Shown piece after piece: positions 16,170 through 23,751 of a stretch of 41,877 bases of DNA. The translations under genes and the position numbers were made by a program. Position 1 is the stretch's first letter. Each line of letters starts with the position of its first letter. Where the stretch lies: positions 1-41,877 of the forward strand of contig CALUCD010000013.1 of the NCBI GenBank assembly GCA_943914465.1, in the 5' to 3' direction. The notes beneath the pieces are model-generated. The model was not told the origin of the DNA. It did not search any database and was given only the letters and a program-made list of their open reading frames with translations. The stretch is from an uncultured Corynebacterium sp. GTDB lineage: Bacteria > Actinomycetota > Actinomycetes > Mycobacteriales > Mycobacteriaceae.

Positions 16170-17243
16170 ATGCGTGTGCTTACTCGGTCTTCGCGCGGTG
16201 TTGTCGCCGCGTTTGCAGCTGCGGTGTTGACGGTGACGCTCACCGCAATTCCACAGATTGCTCCTGCCAATGCGCAGGGCTTAGGCCAAGTCATGAACTT
16301 CTCCGGCTTCGTCTCCGGCGTCGACGTCGCAGGCCACCAGCGCCCCGGGGGAGCGCCCATCGATTGGAAAACAGTCGCTGGCCCCGGCGGGCAGCAGTTC
16401 GCATTCGTGAAAGCATCCGAGGGGGAGGGCTGGAAGAACGTTTTCTACGAAGAGGACGCCCGTGCAGCGGCTACCGCCGGAATGAAAGTGGGTGCTTACC
16501 ACTACGGCCGTCCGGCAGAAAACCCAATTGTTCAAGCTCGCTACTTCGCGTCAGTGATCAACTCTGGCGCGGAGCTGTCCCTGCCGCCAGTACTTGACCT
16601 TGAGGTCAATGAAGGCCTCGGTCCAGCTGAACTCGGCGCCTGGACGCAGCAGTTTCTTGCCGAGGTGGAAGCCCAAACAGGCAAGCGACCTATGATCTAC
16701 ACCTACCGTTATTTCTGGTACGAGCGCATGAATAACTCCACGGCGTTTGCCAGCTACCCGCTGTGGTTGGCGGCATACCAGAATCAGCCCCCTCGTCCCG
16801 TTGGCGGCTGGGACAAGCTGTCATTTTGGCAGCGCAGTGAGTCCGGCCGGGTTGCCGGAATTAGCACCGCTGTGGATATGAATCTGTTCAATGGCAACGG
16901 AGGGCAGCTTGAGCAGTTCGCCTCCGGCAACCTCGCTGCAGGTGGTGGGGTTCTAGAATCCTTCCAGGTCCCAGATTCAAACGAGTTGCGCGTGCTTGAA
17001 CAGGACAACACAGCACTCGTGCTGGCAATCCTTGGACTCGCCGGTGGAGCACTCGCCGTTCCAGAGCTTGCTGCAGCTGCCGGGAACTGGGGGTTCAACC
17101 CTACAGATGCGGGCAATATCGCAGGTTACGTGCAGTACCTCATCACCGTCGGCGAACTACCGCTGGATGATTTGGTCAGGATGGTCAACGGCAGTTATCA
17201 GATCGGTGATCTGCTGATTCTGCTCGATAACGCAACGAAGTAG
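16170..17243 (+). CDS. secreted GH25 muramidase (lysozyme family)
   Basis: The 357-residue exported protein would cleave the peptidoglycan MurNAc-GlcNAc bond. The signal peptide is clear: basic start MRVLTRSSRG, hydrophobic core to about residue 29, and the likely cleavage site ANA-Q at 35/36. The GH25 domain (about 45-245) shows GVDVAGHQ (D52), QFAFVKASEGEGW, and the catalytic acid region VLDLEVNEG (D143, E145). It also shows MIYTYRYFWYERM and the closing SFWQRSESGRVAG ... VDMNLFNG segment. The remaining about 110 residues (LRVLEQDN onward) are hydrophobic and I do not recognise the domain. The ATG at 16170 is preferred over a TTG at 16149, because the signal peptide begins there and TAAGGT lies 7 nt upstream. 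Confidence 0.92.
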   Translation: MRVLTRSSRGVVAAFAAAVLTVTLTAIPQIAPANAQGLGQVMNFSGFVSGVDVAGHQRPGGAPIDWKTVAGPGGQQFAFVKASEGEGWKNVFYEEDARAAATAGMKVGAYHYGRPAENPIVQARYFASVINSGAELSLPPVLDLEVNEGLGPAELGAWTQQFLAEVEAQTGKRPMIYTYRYFWYERMNNSTAFASYPLWLAAYQNQPPRPVGGWDKLSFWQRSESGRVAGISTAVDMNLFNGNGGQLEQFASGNLAAGGGVLESFQVPDSNELRVLEQDNTALVLAILGLAGGALAVPELAAAAGNWGFNPTDAGNIAGYVQYLITVGELPLDDLVRMVNGSYQIGDLLILLDNATK

Positions 17244-17290
17244 CTCCTGGCCAACCATTGCACATGACCGGGGTGGTCAGGGAGTTTCTT
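17244..17290. terminator. hairpin between convergent muramidase and speE-like genes
   Basis: Right after the muramidase stop, CTCCTGGCCAACC (17244-17256) can pair with GGGTGGTCAGGGAG (17271-17284), with one bulge, one mismatch and a 14-nt loop. TTTCTT follows on the plus strand. It overlaps the stop codon of the opposing gene. It is likely an intrinsic terminator for the muramidase transcript and weaker in the other direction. Confidence 0.5.
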
Positions 17291-18122
17291 GCCCGGCGTC
17301 AACCGGGTGATCTCGGCCAAGCCGCGCAGGATGGTCGTGGCGCGGTGTCGTCGCCAAGCGGCGAGCCCACTGCCCATCCTTAAACTGCGCTGGGACCGCG
17401 CCCCTGAGCAGACTCCGGGTGAGATCCGTAGGGGCTTTTAGGGGCTGATTCGCGGCGATGAGCACGATGTTGCCGTAGCGCCTGCCTTTGAGCATCGGAG
17501 GGTCGGCGACGACGGCGATGTGCGGCCACACCTCGTTCATGCCCGCGAGCTCCTCTTTCGCCTCCTTAAGATCGGCATGGGAGCCGCAGTTGGCGATGTA
17601 GAGCCCGTCTTCGCTTAACGACGCCCGCGCTGCAGCATAGAACTCCACCGTGGTCAGGTCGCGCGGAGTGGTTGCAGAGGTAAAGACATCGCGGATAATC
17701 ACATCGCGAGTTGCAGGTTTAAATCCGTCCGTTTCTTCACGCGCGTCACCGACCCGGATTTTCACGGCGGGAGCGCGGGGGACGTCAAAAAGCGAACGCG
17801 CCATGAGCGCGAGTTCGGAATCGATTTCAACGACGGTATTGCGCGAACCGGGCCACGCGTGCGCAAAGTAGCGGGCCAGCGTGCACGCCCCGCCCCCAAG
17901 GTGCGTCAGGCGCGGCGCAGCCCAAATCCGCCCAGCAGAAGAAAACGAATCAACCACCGCGGCGATCCAGCGCATGTACTCGAAATCAAGGCGTGTTGGA
18001 TCACCCGGCACAATGTGTGAGCTCGGAACACCATTGACCAGCAAGACCATTGACCCATCTGGTTCATGGAGAACCTCGGCGACGCCGGTATCAATCTCGA
18101 ACAACTCGCTTTGTGCGGCCAT
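17277..18122 (-). CDS. spermidine-synthase-like methyltransferase-fold protein
   Basis: The 281-residue protein shows the spermidine synthase/class I methyltransferase fold. The nucleotide loop is LTHLGGGACTLARYF, then TVVEIDSELALMA and a KIRVGDAREE strand. DVIIRDVFTSATTP occupies the position of the acidic aminopropyl-transfer motif, which here reads I-R-D rather than the usual D-D. It is probably one of the speE-like actinobacterial proteins not proven to make polyamines. The frame is open beyond the ATG at 18122, but that part overlaps mnmA on the other strand. The ATG is 8 nt after TACCCT (minus strand), and the protein from there (MAAQSELFEIDTG) has the family start. It diverges from mnmA with only 26 bp between. 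Confidence 0.82.
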   Translation of the reverse strand: MAAQSELFEIDTGVAEVLHEPDGSMVLLVNGVPSSHIVPGDPTRLDFEYMRWIAAVVDSFSSAGRIWAAPRLTHLGGGACTLARYFAHAWPGSRNTVVEIDSELALMARSLFDVPRAPAVKIRVGDAREETDGFKPATRDVIIRDVFTSATTPRDLTTVEFYAAARASLSEDGLYIANCGSHADLKEAKEELAGMNEVWPHIAVVADPPMLKGRRYGNIVLIAANQPLKAPTDLTRSLLRGAVPAQFKDGQWARRLATTPRHDHPARLGRDHPVDAGQETP

Positions 18123-18130
18123 GCTCCGCG

Positions 18131-18140
18131 AGGGTACACT
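18131..18140. promoter_or_regulatory. symmetric bidirectional -10 element between the speE-like gene and mnmA
   Basis: The ten bases AGGGTACACT fit ANNNTANNNT. The plus-strand box TACACT (18135-18140) ends 8 nt before the mnmA ATG at 18149. The minus-strand box TACCCT (18136-18131) ends 8 nt before the speE-like ATG at 18122. The two share the central TA, and both genes would be leaderless. Confidence 0.6.
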
Positions 18141-18148
18141 GCCGCACC

Positions 18149-19252
18149 ATGCGAGTTCTGGCAGCGATGAGCGGGGGAGTCGACTCCTCTGTTGCCGCAG
18201 CACGCCTTGTAGAGGCCGGCCACGATGTCATCGGTGTGCACCTGGCGCTGAGCAAAGACGCCAAACAAACACGCGACTCGGCCCGCGGTTGCTGCTCGCT
18301 CGAAGATTCCGCCGACGCACGCCGGGTGTGTGACAAACTCGGCATACCGTTTTATGTTTGGGATTTCTCCGACAGGTTCAAAGCCGACGTTATTGATGAT
18401 TTCGTGGACTCGTACGCGCGCGGAGAGACACCGAACCCCTGCCTGCGGTGCAACGAGAAGATCAAGTTCGCGGCACTGCTTGACCGCGCGGTCACCCTCG
18501 GTTTCGATGCGATAGCCACCGGGCACTACGCCATCGTTGACGCAGATGGCAACCTTCGGCGCTCCGCAGACCCGCTCAAGGACCAGTCATACGTGCTTGG
18601 CGTGCTGACGCGCAATGAGCTCGACCGCTGCATCTTCCCGGTCGGGGACACGGAGAAGCCGCAGATTCGGGCCGAAGCAGCAGCACACGGGTTTTCCACT
18701 GCAACAAAACCGGATTCCTACGACATCTGTTTCATCCCGGACGGCAACACCCAAGCGTTTCTCGGCCGTTCCATTGGCATGCGCCCAGGGCTGATCCGCG
18801 ACCAGGACGGCGCGGTGCTCAAAGAGCACGACGGTGCATTTCAGTACACCATCGGCCAGCGCAAAGGGCTCAATATCCGCGTTCCGGCCGCGGACGGCAA
18901 ACCGCGCTACGTGACGGACGTTGACGCCGCTACCGGGACGGTCACTGTCGGCCCACGCGCAGCACTCAAGGTCACAGAAATCACGGCTGATCGCCTCAAG
19001 GTGCTGCATCCGGCGATGACGAGTAGCGCAGCTGCATCCGGCAACCTCGACGCCAGCGTGCAGATTCGCGCTCATGGTGGCGTCGTCGCCTGCACGGCCC
19101 GCGTTGACCTCGCCCGCGACGTGATGACCTTGACGTTGAAAGAGTCGCTGGAAGGTGTGGCGCGCGGACAAGCTGCTGTGCTGTATTTGCCCGACCCGGA
19201 CGGACTGGGTGATGTGGTCATTGGCTCCGGGACGATCTGCGCGAGCGCCTGA
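18149..19252 (+). CDS. mnmA: tRNA-specific 2-thiouridylase MnmA
   Basis: MnmA places sulfur on C2 of the wobble uridine (U34) of Lys, Glu and Gln tRNAs, using ATP and a persulfide relay. The 367-residue product has the PP-loop SGGVDSS at 8-14. The catalytic cysteine C101 lies in CLRCNEKIKF, and the second cysteine in SYDICFIPDG (about residue 194). The GHYA motif follows TLGFDAIAT. The C-terminal beta-barrel domains are complete. The frame extends upstream, but MRVLAAMSGGVDSS from 18149 is the standard beginning and is placed 8 nt after TACACT with no ribosome binding site. The cysteine desulfurase encoded 2 kb upstream is a plausible sulfur donor. Confidence 0.96.
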   Translation: MRVLAAMSGGVDSSVAAARLVEAGHDVIGVHLALSKDAKQTRDSARGCCSLEDSADARRVCDKLGIPFYVWDFSDRFKADVIDDFVDSYARGETPNPCLRCNEKIKFAALLDRAVTLGFDAIATGHYAIVDADGNLRRSADPLKDQSYVLGVLTRNELDRCIFPVGDTEKPQIRAEAAAHGFSTATKPDSYDICFIPDGNTQAFLGRSIGMRPGLIRDQDGAVLKEHDGAFQYTIGQRKGLNIRVPAADGKPRYVTDVDAATGTVTVGPRAALKVTEITADRLKVLHPAMTSSAAASGNLDASVQIRAHGGVVACTARVDLARDVMTLTLKESLEGVARGQAAVLYLPDPDGLGDVVIGSGTICASA

Positions 19253-19255
19253 ATC

Positions 19256-19261
19256 TAGTAT
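19256..19261 (+). promoter_or_regulatory. -10 box TAGTAT for a leaderless PH-domain protein gene
   Basis: TAGTAT begins 3 bp after the mnmA stop codon and ends 8 nt before the GTG at 19270. It favours that GTG over the TTG at 19261. Confidence 0.5.
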
Positions 19262-19269
19262 TGGGCATC

Positions 19270-19773
19270 GTGAACGAGGATCTCGTGTGGACCAATCCGC
19301 TCCGGGCCAGGTGGCGGTGGGGGATGATCGGGTTGTTCATCCTCGCCGCATTCGGCGTGCTGGCAGCCATGACAACTCAAGCGCTCAACACCTGGATCGG
19401 AATCGCATTCCTCCTGGCGCTGGCCGTGCTCATCAACCTCACCCACCGAATCGGCACATTCCTCATGATCGATGGCAGTGAGCTCCGCTTCGGAGCCTTC
19501 CCTCGACCGAGCGACAATCTCGCGCTCCAGCAGATCAAAACGGCCCGTGTCGAGGACTTGCCCACACACCAGCGAGTGGCGCGGCCGTGGGGCTCGTTCA
19601 TCGACCCGAAGTCACCGAAGACCAGCGTGATTGATGCAAACACATCAACACGCGCGGTGGTGTTGACCACTCGAGACGGCCGCACGATCAAAATCGGCGT
19701 CGGTGACAAAGGCGCGCAGGCCGAAGCATTCGTGCAGACACTTCGCAGCCAACGGCGGGGCATCCGTGGGTAA
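19270..19773 (+). CDS. membrane protein with bacterial PH-like domain
   Basis: The 167-residue product has two adjacent membrane helices (about residues 17-34 and 41-57, GMIGLFILAAFGVLAAM and WIGIAFLLALAVLINL). A soluble C-terminal domain follows with the strand pattern of bacterial PH domains: FLMIDGSELRFGAFPRPSDNLALQQIKTARVE, WGSFIDPKSP, TRAVVLTTRDGRTIKIGV and a final helix. The function is unknown; the soluble part probably faces the cytoplasm. The GTG at 19270 is chosen from the TAGTAT box 8 nt upstream. The end of the gene overlaps the GTG start of the next gene by 8 bases, so the two are probably translated from one message. Confidence 0.7.
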   Translation: MNEDLVWTNPLRARWRWGMIGLFILAAFGVLAAMTTQALNTWIGIAFLLALAVLINLTHRIGTFLMIDGSELRFGAFPRPSDNLALQQIKTARVEDLPTHQRVARPWGSFIDPKSPKTSVIDANTSTRAVVLTTRDGRTIKIGVGDKGAQAEAFVQTLRSQRRGIRG

Positions 19774-20647
19774 CACACACGAACACGCACCCGCGACTGC
19801 GTTCGGACTTGGGCCACTGCCCGGCACAGACCTCGTCGCAGCGGCAGACATCGTCCTCTCCGAGTCGCCGCTTCCGCATATCCCGCAGTTGCCAGAGCGC
19901 GGCGTGGGCTTCGACGCGGTTGGTCGCACCGCCGCGCTGCTTGACATCCCCATCGACCGTGGGCCGCGCGGGTGGCGCGTCGTTCCGCGCCGGGGCGCAC
20001 TTGAACGCTACCGCGACCAGATACAGCGTGACTTGGACGTCGTGGAGGGGCTGTGGGCAGGGCACACCGAGCGAGTCAAAGTGCAGGTGGTCGGGCCGTG
20101 GACGCTGGCCGCGGAGGTAGAAATGCGCAACGGCCACCGCATGATCACCGATCCCGGGGCATTGCGTGATCTCACTGACGCCCTCCTGGGGGCAGTAGAA
20201 GAACACCGCTCGGATGTGGCTCGCCGGGTCGCTCCGACGGTCTTGCAGCTTGACGAGCCGCGGCTTGCCGATGTCGTCGCAGGCATTGTGCCTGGAACAA
20301 CGCGTTATGAGACCGTCCGCGCGTACCCGGAGCCAGCCGAGCGTCTCGCGCTCTTCGGAGACTTCCTGCTACACGCACCGCTGCTTATTGACGTCCCATG
20401 GCAAACCTTAGATCTTGCCCAACTCACTACTGCCGCCGATCGCGATCACGTTGCATCCCTGCTGGAAGACGGCCGCCGATTGGCGATCGCCCCGGTGGAG
20501 CCCACACGGCTATGGCGCTACTTCGATGAGTTGCAGCTCGACCCGGAAGGCGCCCAACTGGATGTGTGGGCGCGCCCGGCGGCGACGCTAGCTGCGGCAG
20601 CTGCGAACTATGCGGCTGCGCGCGAGATGGCAGACGGGCTTGCGTAA
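19766..20647 (+). CDS. MetE-like (B12-independent methionine synthase fold) protein lacking zinc ligands
   Basis: The 293-residue protein resembles the C-terminal barrel of cobalamin-independent methionine synthase/UROD-fold proteins: GLGPLPGTDLVAAADIV at the start, VKVQVVGPWTLAAEVEM, VLQLDEPRLADVV, and ARPAATLAAAAANY at the end. Full MetE is over 700 residues. The zinc-binding His-x-Cys and the later Cys of MetE are not visible; the strand that should carry them reads RYETVRAYPEPAERLALF. So methionine synthesis is unlikely. A similar protein is encoded next to ligA in mycobacteria (from memory, Rv3015c). The GTG start at 19766 overlaps the previous gene by 8 bases. The function is open. Confidence 0.75.
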   Translation: MGNTHEHAPATAFGLGPLPGTDLVAAADIVLSESPLPHIPQLPERGVGFDAVGRTAALLDIPIDRGPRGWRVVPRRGALERYRDQIQRDLDVVEGLWAGHTERVKVQVVGPWTLAAEVEMRNGHRMITDPGALRDLTDALLGAVEEHRSDVARRVAPTVLQLDEPRLADVVAGIVPGTTRYETVRAYPEPAERLALFGDFLLHAPLLIDVPWQTLDLAQLTTAADRDHVASLLEDGRRLAIAPVEPTRLWRYFDELQLDPEGAQLDVWARPAATLAAAAANYAAAREMADGLA

Positions 20648-20663
20648 TCAACCAAACACACCG

Positions 20664-21338
20664 TCAACCGAACATTGGCCAACTATTGGATAGATCTGAG
20701 GTGTCGCGCCCTTTGGAGGTGAAGAACTTCCGCAGATTGTCTTGCAAGTGGTAGAACTCCACCGCCTGGTATTCCATCAGGTCACCGGTGTCCATCTGAG
20801 CCAGCTCCGGCCATACTTTGCGCACCTGCATCCAGGCAATACGCGCGGCCGCCGTCGCGTCGGAGGTTGCTTCATGGGCGTTGTCTAAGCGCACGCCGTA
20901 GTGCTCAGATAACGCCCCAAGGTTGCGGCTGCCTTTGCGGTACCGGTCCCGCGCCCGGTCAATGAGCAGCGGGTCAAAGACCGGGCCGGTGACTGTGAAG
21001 TCACCGGTGAGAGCGCGCAACACAGACAAGTCATACGGCGCGTTGAACACGACCAGCGTGAGCCCGTCTTCCCACCCCTGCTTAATAGCAGCGACGGTTT
21101 CTCGAAGCACTTCGTCGTGGTCGTGCCCCTCTGCACGGGCCCGTTCAGTGGTGATGCCGTGAACCGCTGCCGCTTCCGCCGGAATCTCAACACCTGGGTC
21201 GGCGAGGGTTTCGGATGCGGTGATCTCCGATCCGTCGATACGCACAAGCGCACTAGTGACGATACGCGCGGTGCGTGGGTTCGCCGATGTCGTCTCCAGA
21301 TCGAACGACAACATGCGCGAGGCATCGAAGGTAGCCAT
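20664..21338 (-). CDS. DEDDh 3'-5' exonuclease, DNA polymerase III epsilon-like
   Basis: The 224-residue protein is a DnaQ-superfamily exonuclease. Exo I is FDLETT (D13, E15), Exo II is FNAPYDLSVL, and Exo III is the HEATSDATAAARI segment with the H-x4-D signature. It lacks the helicase or GIY-YIG domains of larger relatives. It may proofread or trim DNA or RNA; whether it is the replicative epsilon subunit cannot be told. In-frame codons upstream of 21338 exist, but the ATG at 21338 is 7 nt after TAGACT on the minus strand. It is divergent from ligA (96 bp apart) and convergent with the MetE-like gene. Confidence 0.9.
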   Translation of the reverse strand: MATFDASRMLSFDLETTSANPRTARIVTSALVRIDGSEITASETLADPGVEIPAEAAAVHGITTERARAEGHDHDEVLRETVAAIKQGWEDGLTLVVFNAPYDLSVLRALTGDFTVTGPVFDPLLIDRARDRYRKGSRNLGALSEHYGVRLDNAHEATSDATAAARIAWMQVRKVWPELAQMDTGDLMEYQAVEFYHLQDNLRKFFTSKGRDTSDLSNSWPMFG

Positions 21339-21345
21339 AGCCCAC

Positions 21346-21351
21346 AGTCTA
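21346..21351 (-). promoter_or_regulatory. -10 box TAGACT for the leaderless exonuclease gene
   Basis: On the minus strand TAGACT matches TANNNT and ends 7 nt before the ATG at 21338. No ribosome binding site lies between them. Confidence 0.55.
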
Positions 21352-21420
21352 ACGAGGGCATCGACCACCCAATGCGCGATGTTCGAACGCTGTGTACCCG
21401 GTCTTGTAAGCCTCGGCCGC

Positions 21421-21426
21421 TACACT
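21421..21426 (+). promoter_or_regulatory. -10 box TACACT for leaderless ligA
   Basis: TACACT matches TANNNT and ends 8 nt before the GTG at 21435. The predicted N-terminus (VTEEDTMSADLRREW) agrees with the family better than starts farther upstream. Confidence 0.6.
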
Positions 21427-21434
21427 CAACTCTC

Positions 21435-23474
21435 GTGACCGAAGAAGACACCATGAGTGCTGATCTGCGCCGCGAGTGGGACGATCTGGCCCAAGAGGTG
21501 CGCCACCACCGGGACTTGTATTACAACGGCCAACCGGTGCTCAGTGACGCAGAGTTCGATGCGCTCTTTCACAAGCTGGTTGCGCTGGAAGAGGCGCATC
21601 CAGAGCTTGCGGTACCGGATTCGCCCACCATGGAAGTCGGATCGGCGCCGACAAGTGACGCGTTTAGCGACGTCGAGCACCTCGAGCGCATGCTCAGCCT
21701 CGACAACGTGTTTTCCGCAGATGAGCTGCAGGAATGGCTGGCAAAGACGCCCGGTCCCTATGTCACAGAACTGAAAATCGATGGTCTTTCCATCGACCTC
21801 GTCTATGAGGAAGGGGTGCTCGTTCGAGCCGCCACACGTGGAGACGGCCGAGTGGGCGAGGACATCACCGCGAACGCTCGCGTCATCGGCGACATCCCGC
21901 ACCACCTCAGCGGAGACTATCCGCAGCTGCTAGAGGTACGCGGGGAGGTGTTCATCCGACCCGAAGATTTCCCCGAGCTCAACGAACAGCGCATTGCAGA
22001 AGGTGGCAAACCGTTTGCCAACCCGCGCAACACCGCAGCCGGAGGGCTACGCCAAAAACACCCGGAGGATGTGAAAAAGCGCAAACTGCACATGATCTGC
22101 CACGGCATCGGTGCGCGCGAAGGATTCAGCCCGCGAACGCAACACGAGGCGTACATCAAGCTCGCTGAATGGGGGCTGCCCGTCTCCGAGTACACCAAGC
22201 AAGTCGATGCCCCCGACGACATCCTTGGCATTGTGGAGTACTGGGGTGAGCACCGACACGACGCCATCCATGAGATCGACGGCCTGGTGATCAAAGTCGA
22301 CCCGATTGCGACGCAGCGCCAACTAGGCAGCACCTCTCGCGCACCTCGCTGGGCAGTGGCGTACAAGTACCCGCCGGAGGAGGTGACCACCAAGCTCAAC
22401 GACATTGCCGTGTCCATCGGACGTACCGGTCGCGCCACCCCGTTCGCCGTGCTGGAGCCGGTGTTTGTCTCCGGCTCCACGGTGTCCATGGCCACGTTGC
22501 ACAACCAGCACGAGGTCAAGCGAAAGGGAGTGATGATCGGCGACACCGTCGTTGTGCGCAAGGCCGGCGAGATCATCCCCGAGGTGCTTGGCCCAGTCGC
22601 CGACCTGCGAGACGGATCCGAGCGCGCGTTCGTCTTCCCCGAGAAGTGCCCTGTGTGCGGTACAACCCTTGCCCCCGCGAAGGAAGGCGACGCGGACTGG
22701 CGCTGCCCCAACACCCGCTCATGCCCAGCCCAGCTCGGTGCGCGACTGGAGTACATCGCCTCGCGCGGCGCGTTTGATATTGAGGCGCTTGGTGAAAAAG
22801 GAGCGCAGGATCTCATTGCCTCCGGGGTGCTGGTTGATGAGGGCGATCTGTTCGACCTGTCCGAGTCCGACCTGCAAAAGTCCCAGGCGTATACCCGGAA
22901 AGACGGCCAGGTTAACGCGTCTGGCACCAAACTGCTGGCCAACCTGGAGCAGGCAAAACAGGCTGAACTGTGGCGCGTACTCGTGGCGCTGTCAATCCGC
23001 CACGTCGGGCCAACGGCGGCGCGCGCACTTGCGGCCCGGTTCAAGAGCATGGGCTCGCTTGTTGACGCTTCGGTAGCCGACCTGGCCGATACCGACGGTG
23101 TCGGCCAGATCATTGCCGAATCCTTCAAAGCATGGTTTGAGGTGGACTGGCACTGCGACATCGTCCGTAAATGGCGCGAGGCTGGTGTGAATATGCAAGA
23201 CAGCGCAGGTGAATCCGCCCCGCAAACCTTGGAAGGGCTCACTATCGTAGCTACCGGCTCACTCGAGGGATTCACTCGTGATGAGGTCAAGGAGGCGATC
23301 CTTGCCCATGGCGGGAAGGCCGCGGGGTCGGTGTCGAAGAAGACCCACTACGTTGTGGTCGGCGACAACGCCGGTTCGAAAGCCGCGAAGGCAGAGGAGC
23401 TCGGCGTGCCGATGCTCACCGAAGCCCAGTTCGTCCAACTGCTCGAAGGCGGGCCGGAGGCGTTGGGGCAGTAG
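21435..23474 (+). CDS. ligA: NAD-dependent DNA ligase LigA
   Basis: LigA seals nicks during replication and repair, using NAD+. The 679-residue product has domain Ia (HHRDLYYNGQPVLSDAEFD) and the adenylated lysine K114 in TELKIDGLSIDL. Downstream are the EVRGEVFI and GLVIKVD nucleotidyltransferase motifs, an OB fold, and a zinc finger (CPVCGT ... CPNTRSCPAQL). A helix-hairpin-helix region (ALSIRHVGPTAARALA) and a C-terminal BRCT domain (TIVATGSLEGFTRDEVKEAI) complete the protein. The open frame extends over 300 bp further upstream, but that part overlaps the exonuclease gene. The GTG at 21435, 8 nt after TACACT, gives a family-like N-terminus. An ATG at 21453 is an alternative. Confidence 0.97.
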   Translation: MTEEDTMSADLRREWDDLAQEVRHHRDLYYNGQPVLSDAEFDALFHKLVALEEAHPELAVPDSPTMEVGSAPTSDAFSDVEHLERMLSLDNVFSADELQEWLAKTPGPYVTELKIDGLSIDLVYEEGVLVRAATRGDGRVGEDITANARVIGDIPHHLSGDYPQLLEVRGEVFIRPEDFPELNEQRIAEGGKPFANPRNTAAGGLRQKHPEDVKKRKLHMICHGIGAREGFSPRTQHEAYIKLAEWGLPVSEYTKQVDAPDDILGIVEYWGEHRHDAIHEIDGLVIKVDPIATQRQLGSTSRAPRWAVAYKYPPEEVTTKLNDIAVSIGRTGRATPFAVLEPVFVSGSTVSMATLHNQHEVKRKGVMIGDTVVVRKAGEIIPEVLGPVADLRDGSERAFVFPEKCPVCGTTLAPAKEGDADWRCPNTRSCPAQLGARLEYIASRGAFDIEALGEKGAQDLIASGVLVDEGDLFDLSESDLQKSQAYTRKDGQVNASGTKLLANLEQAKQAELWRVLVALSIRHVGPTAARALAARFKSMGSLVDASVADLADTDGVGQIIAESFKAWFEVDWHCDIVRKWREAGVNMQDSAGESAPQTLEGLTIVATGSLEGFTRDEVKEAILAHGGKAAGSVSKKTHYVVVGDNAGSKAAKAEELGVPMLTEAQFVQLLEGGPEALGQ

Positions 23475-23751
23475 CCCGGCGCGCGGTGTGGACCGGCGTG
23501 TGTGTTGGCGTGCCGCCCGGGAGCAGCGGTTGCGTGGGCCGAGCATTGCACGCTATGAGCCGCTATCGCGATGGTTGCCATAGCGGTAAATACGAGCGGG
23601 CGCGAGCGTTTTGCCTGCTCAGCTTTCGAGTGAGGGCGCGTTTGCCGCTATTGGCGTCCGGTGACAGCGGCACATAGGCGGCAACCTACGAAACCAGCAA
23701 GAAACACTCACGCGAACACAGCGATCTGGTGGCGTTGGCGATGTGCGGATC
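23475..23751. other. gene-free region with two inverted repeats, between convergent genes
   Basis: These 277 bp lie between ligA and the convergent serine hydrolase gene and contain no convincing ORF. CCGCTAT at 23560-23566 pairs with ATAGCGG at 23580-23586. TGCCGCT at 23643-23649 pairs with AGCGGCA at 23666-23672. The octamer GCCGCTAT is shared by both left arms. Neither hairpin is followed by a T run, so intrinsic termination is not clear. Confidence 0.45.

Noticed and set aside
21117..21434. Upstream extension of the ligA frame
   Set aside because: It overlaps the exonuclease gene on the other strand. A leaderless GTG at 21435 gives a family-typical N-terminus.
21917..23290. Minus-strand open frame of about 457 codons opposite ligA
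   Set aside because: The translated product is Ser/Arg/Thr-rich with no domain. It is the shadow of the ligA codon pattern.
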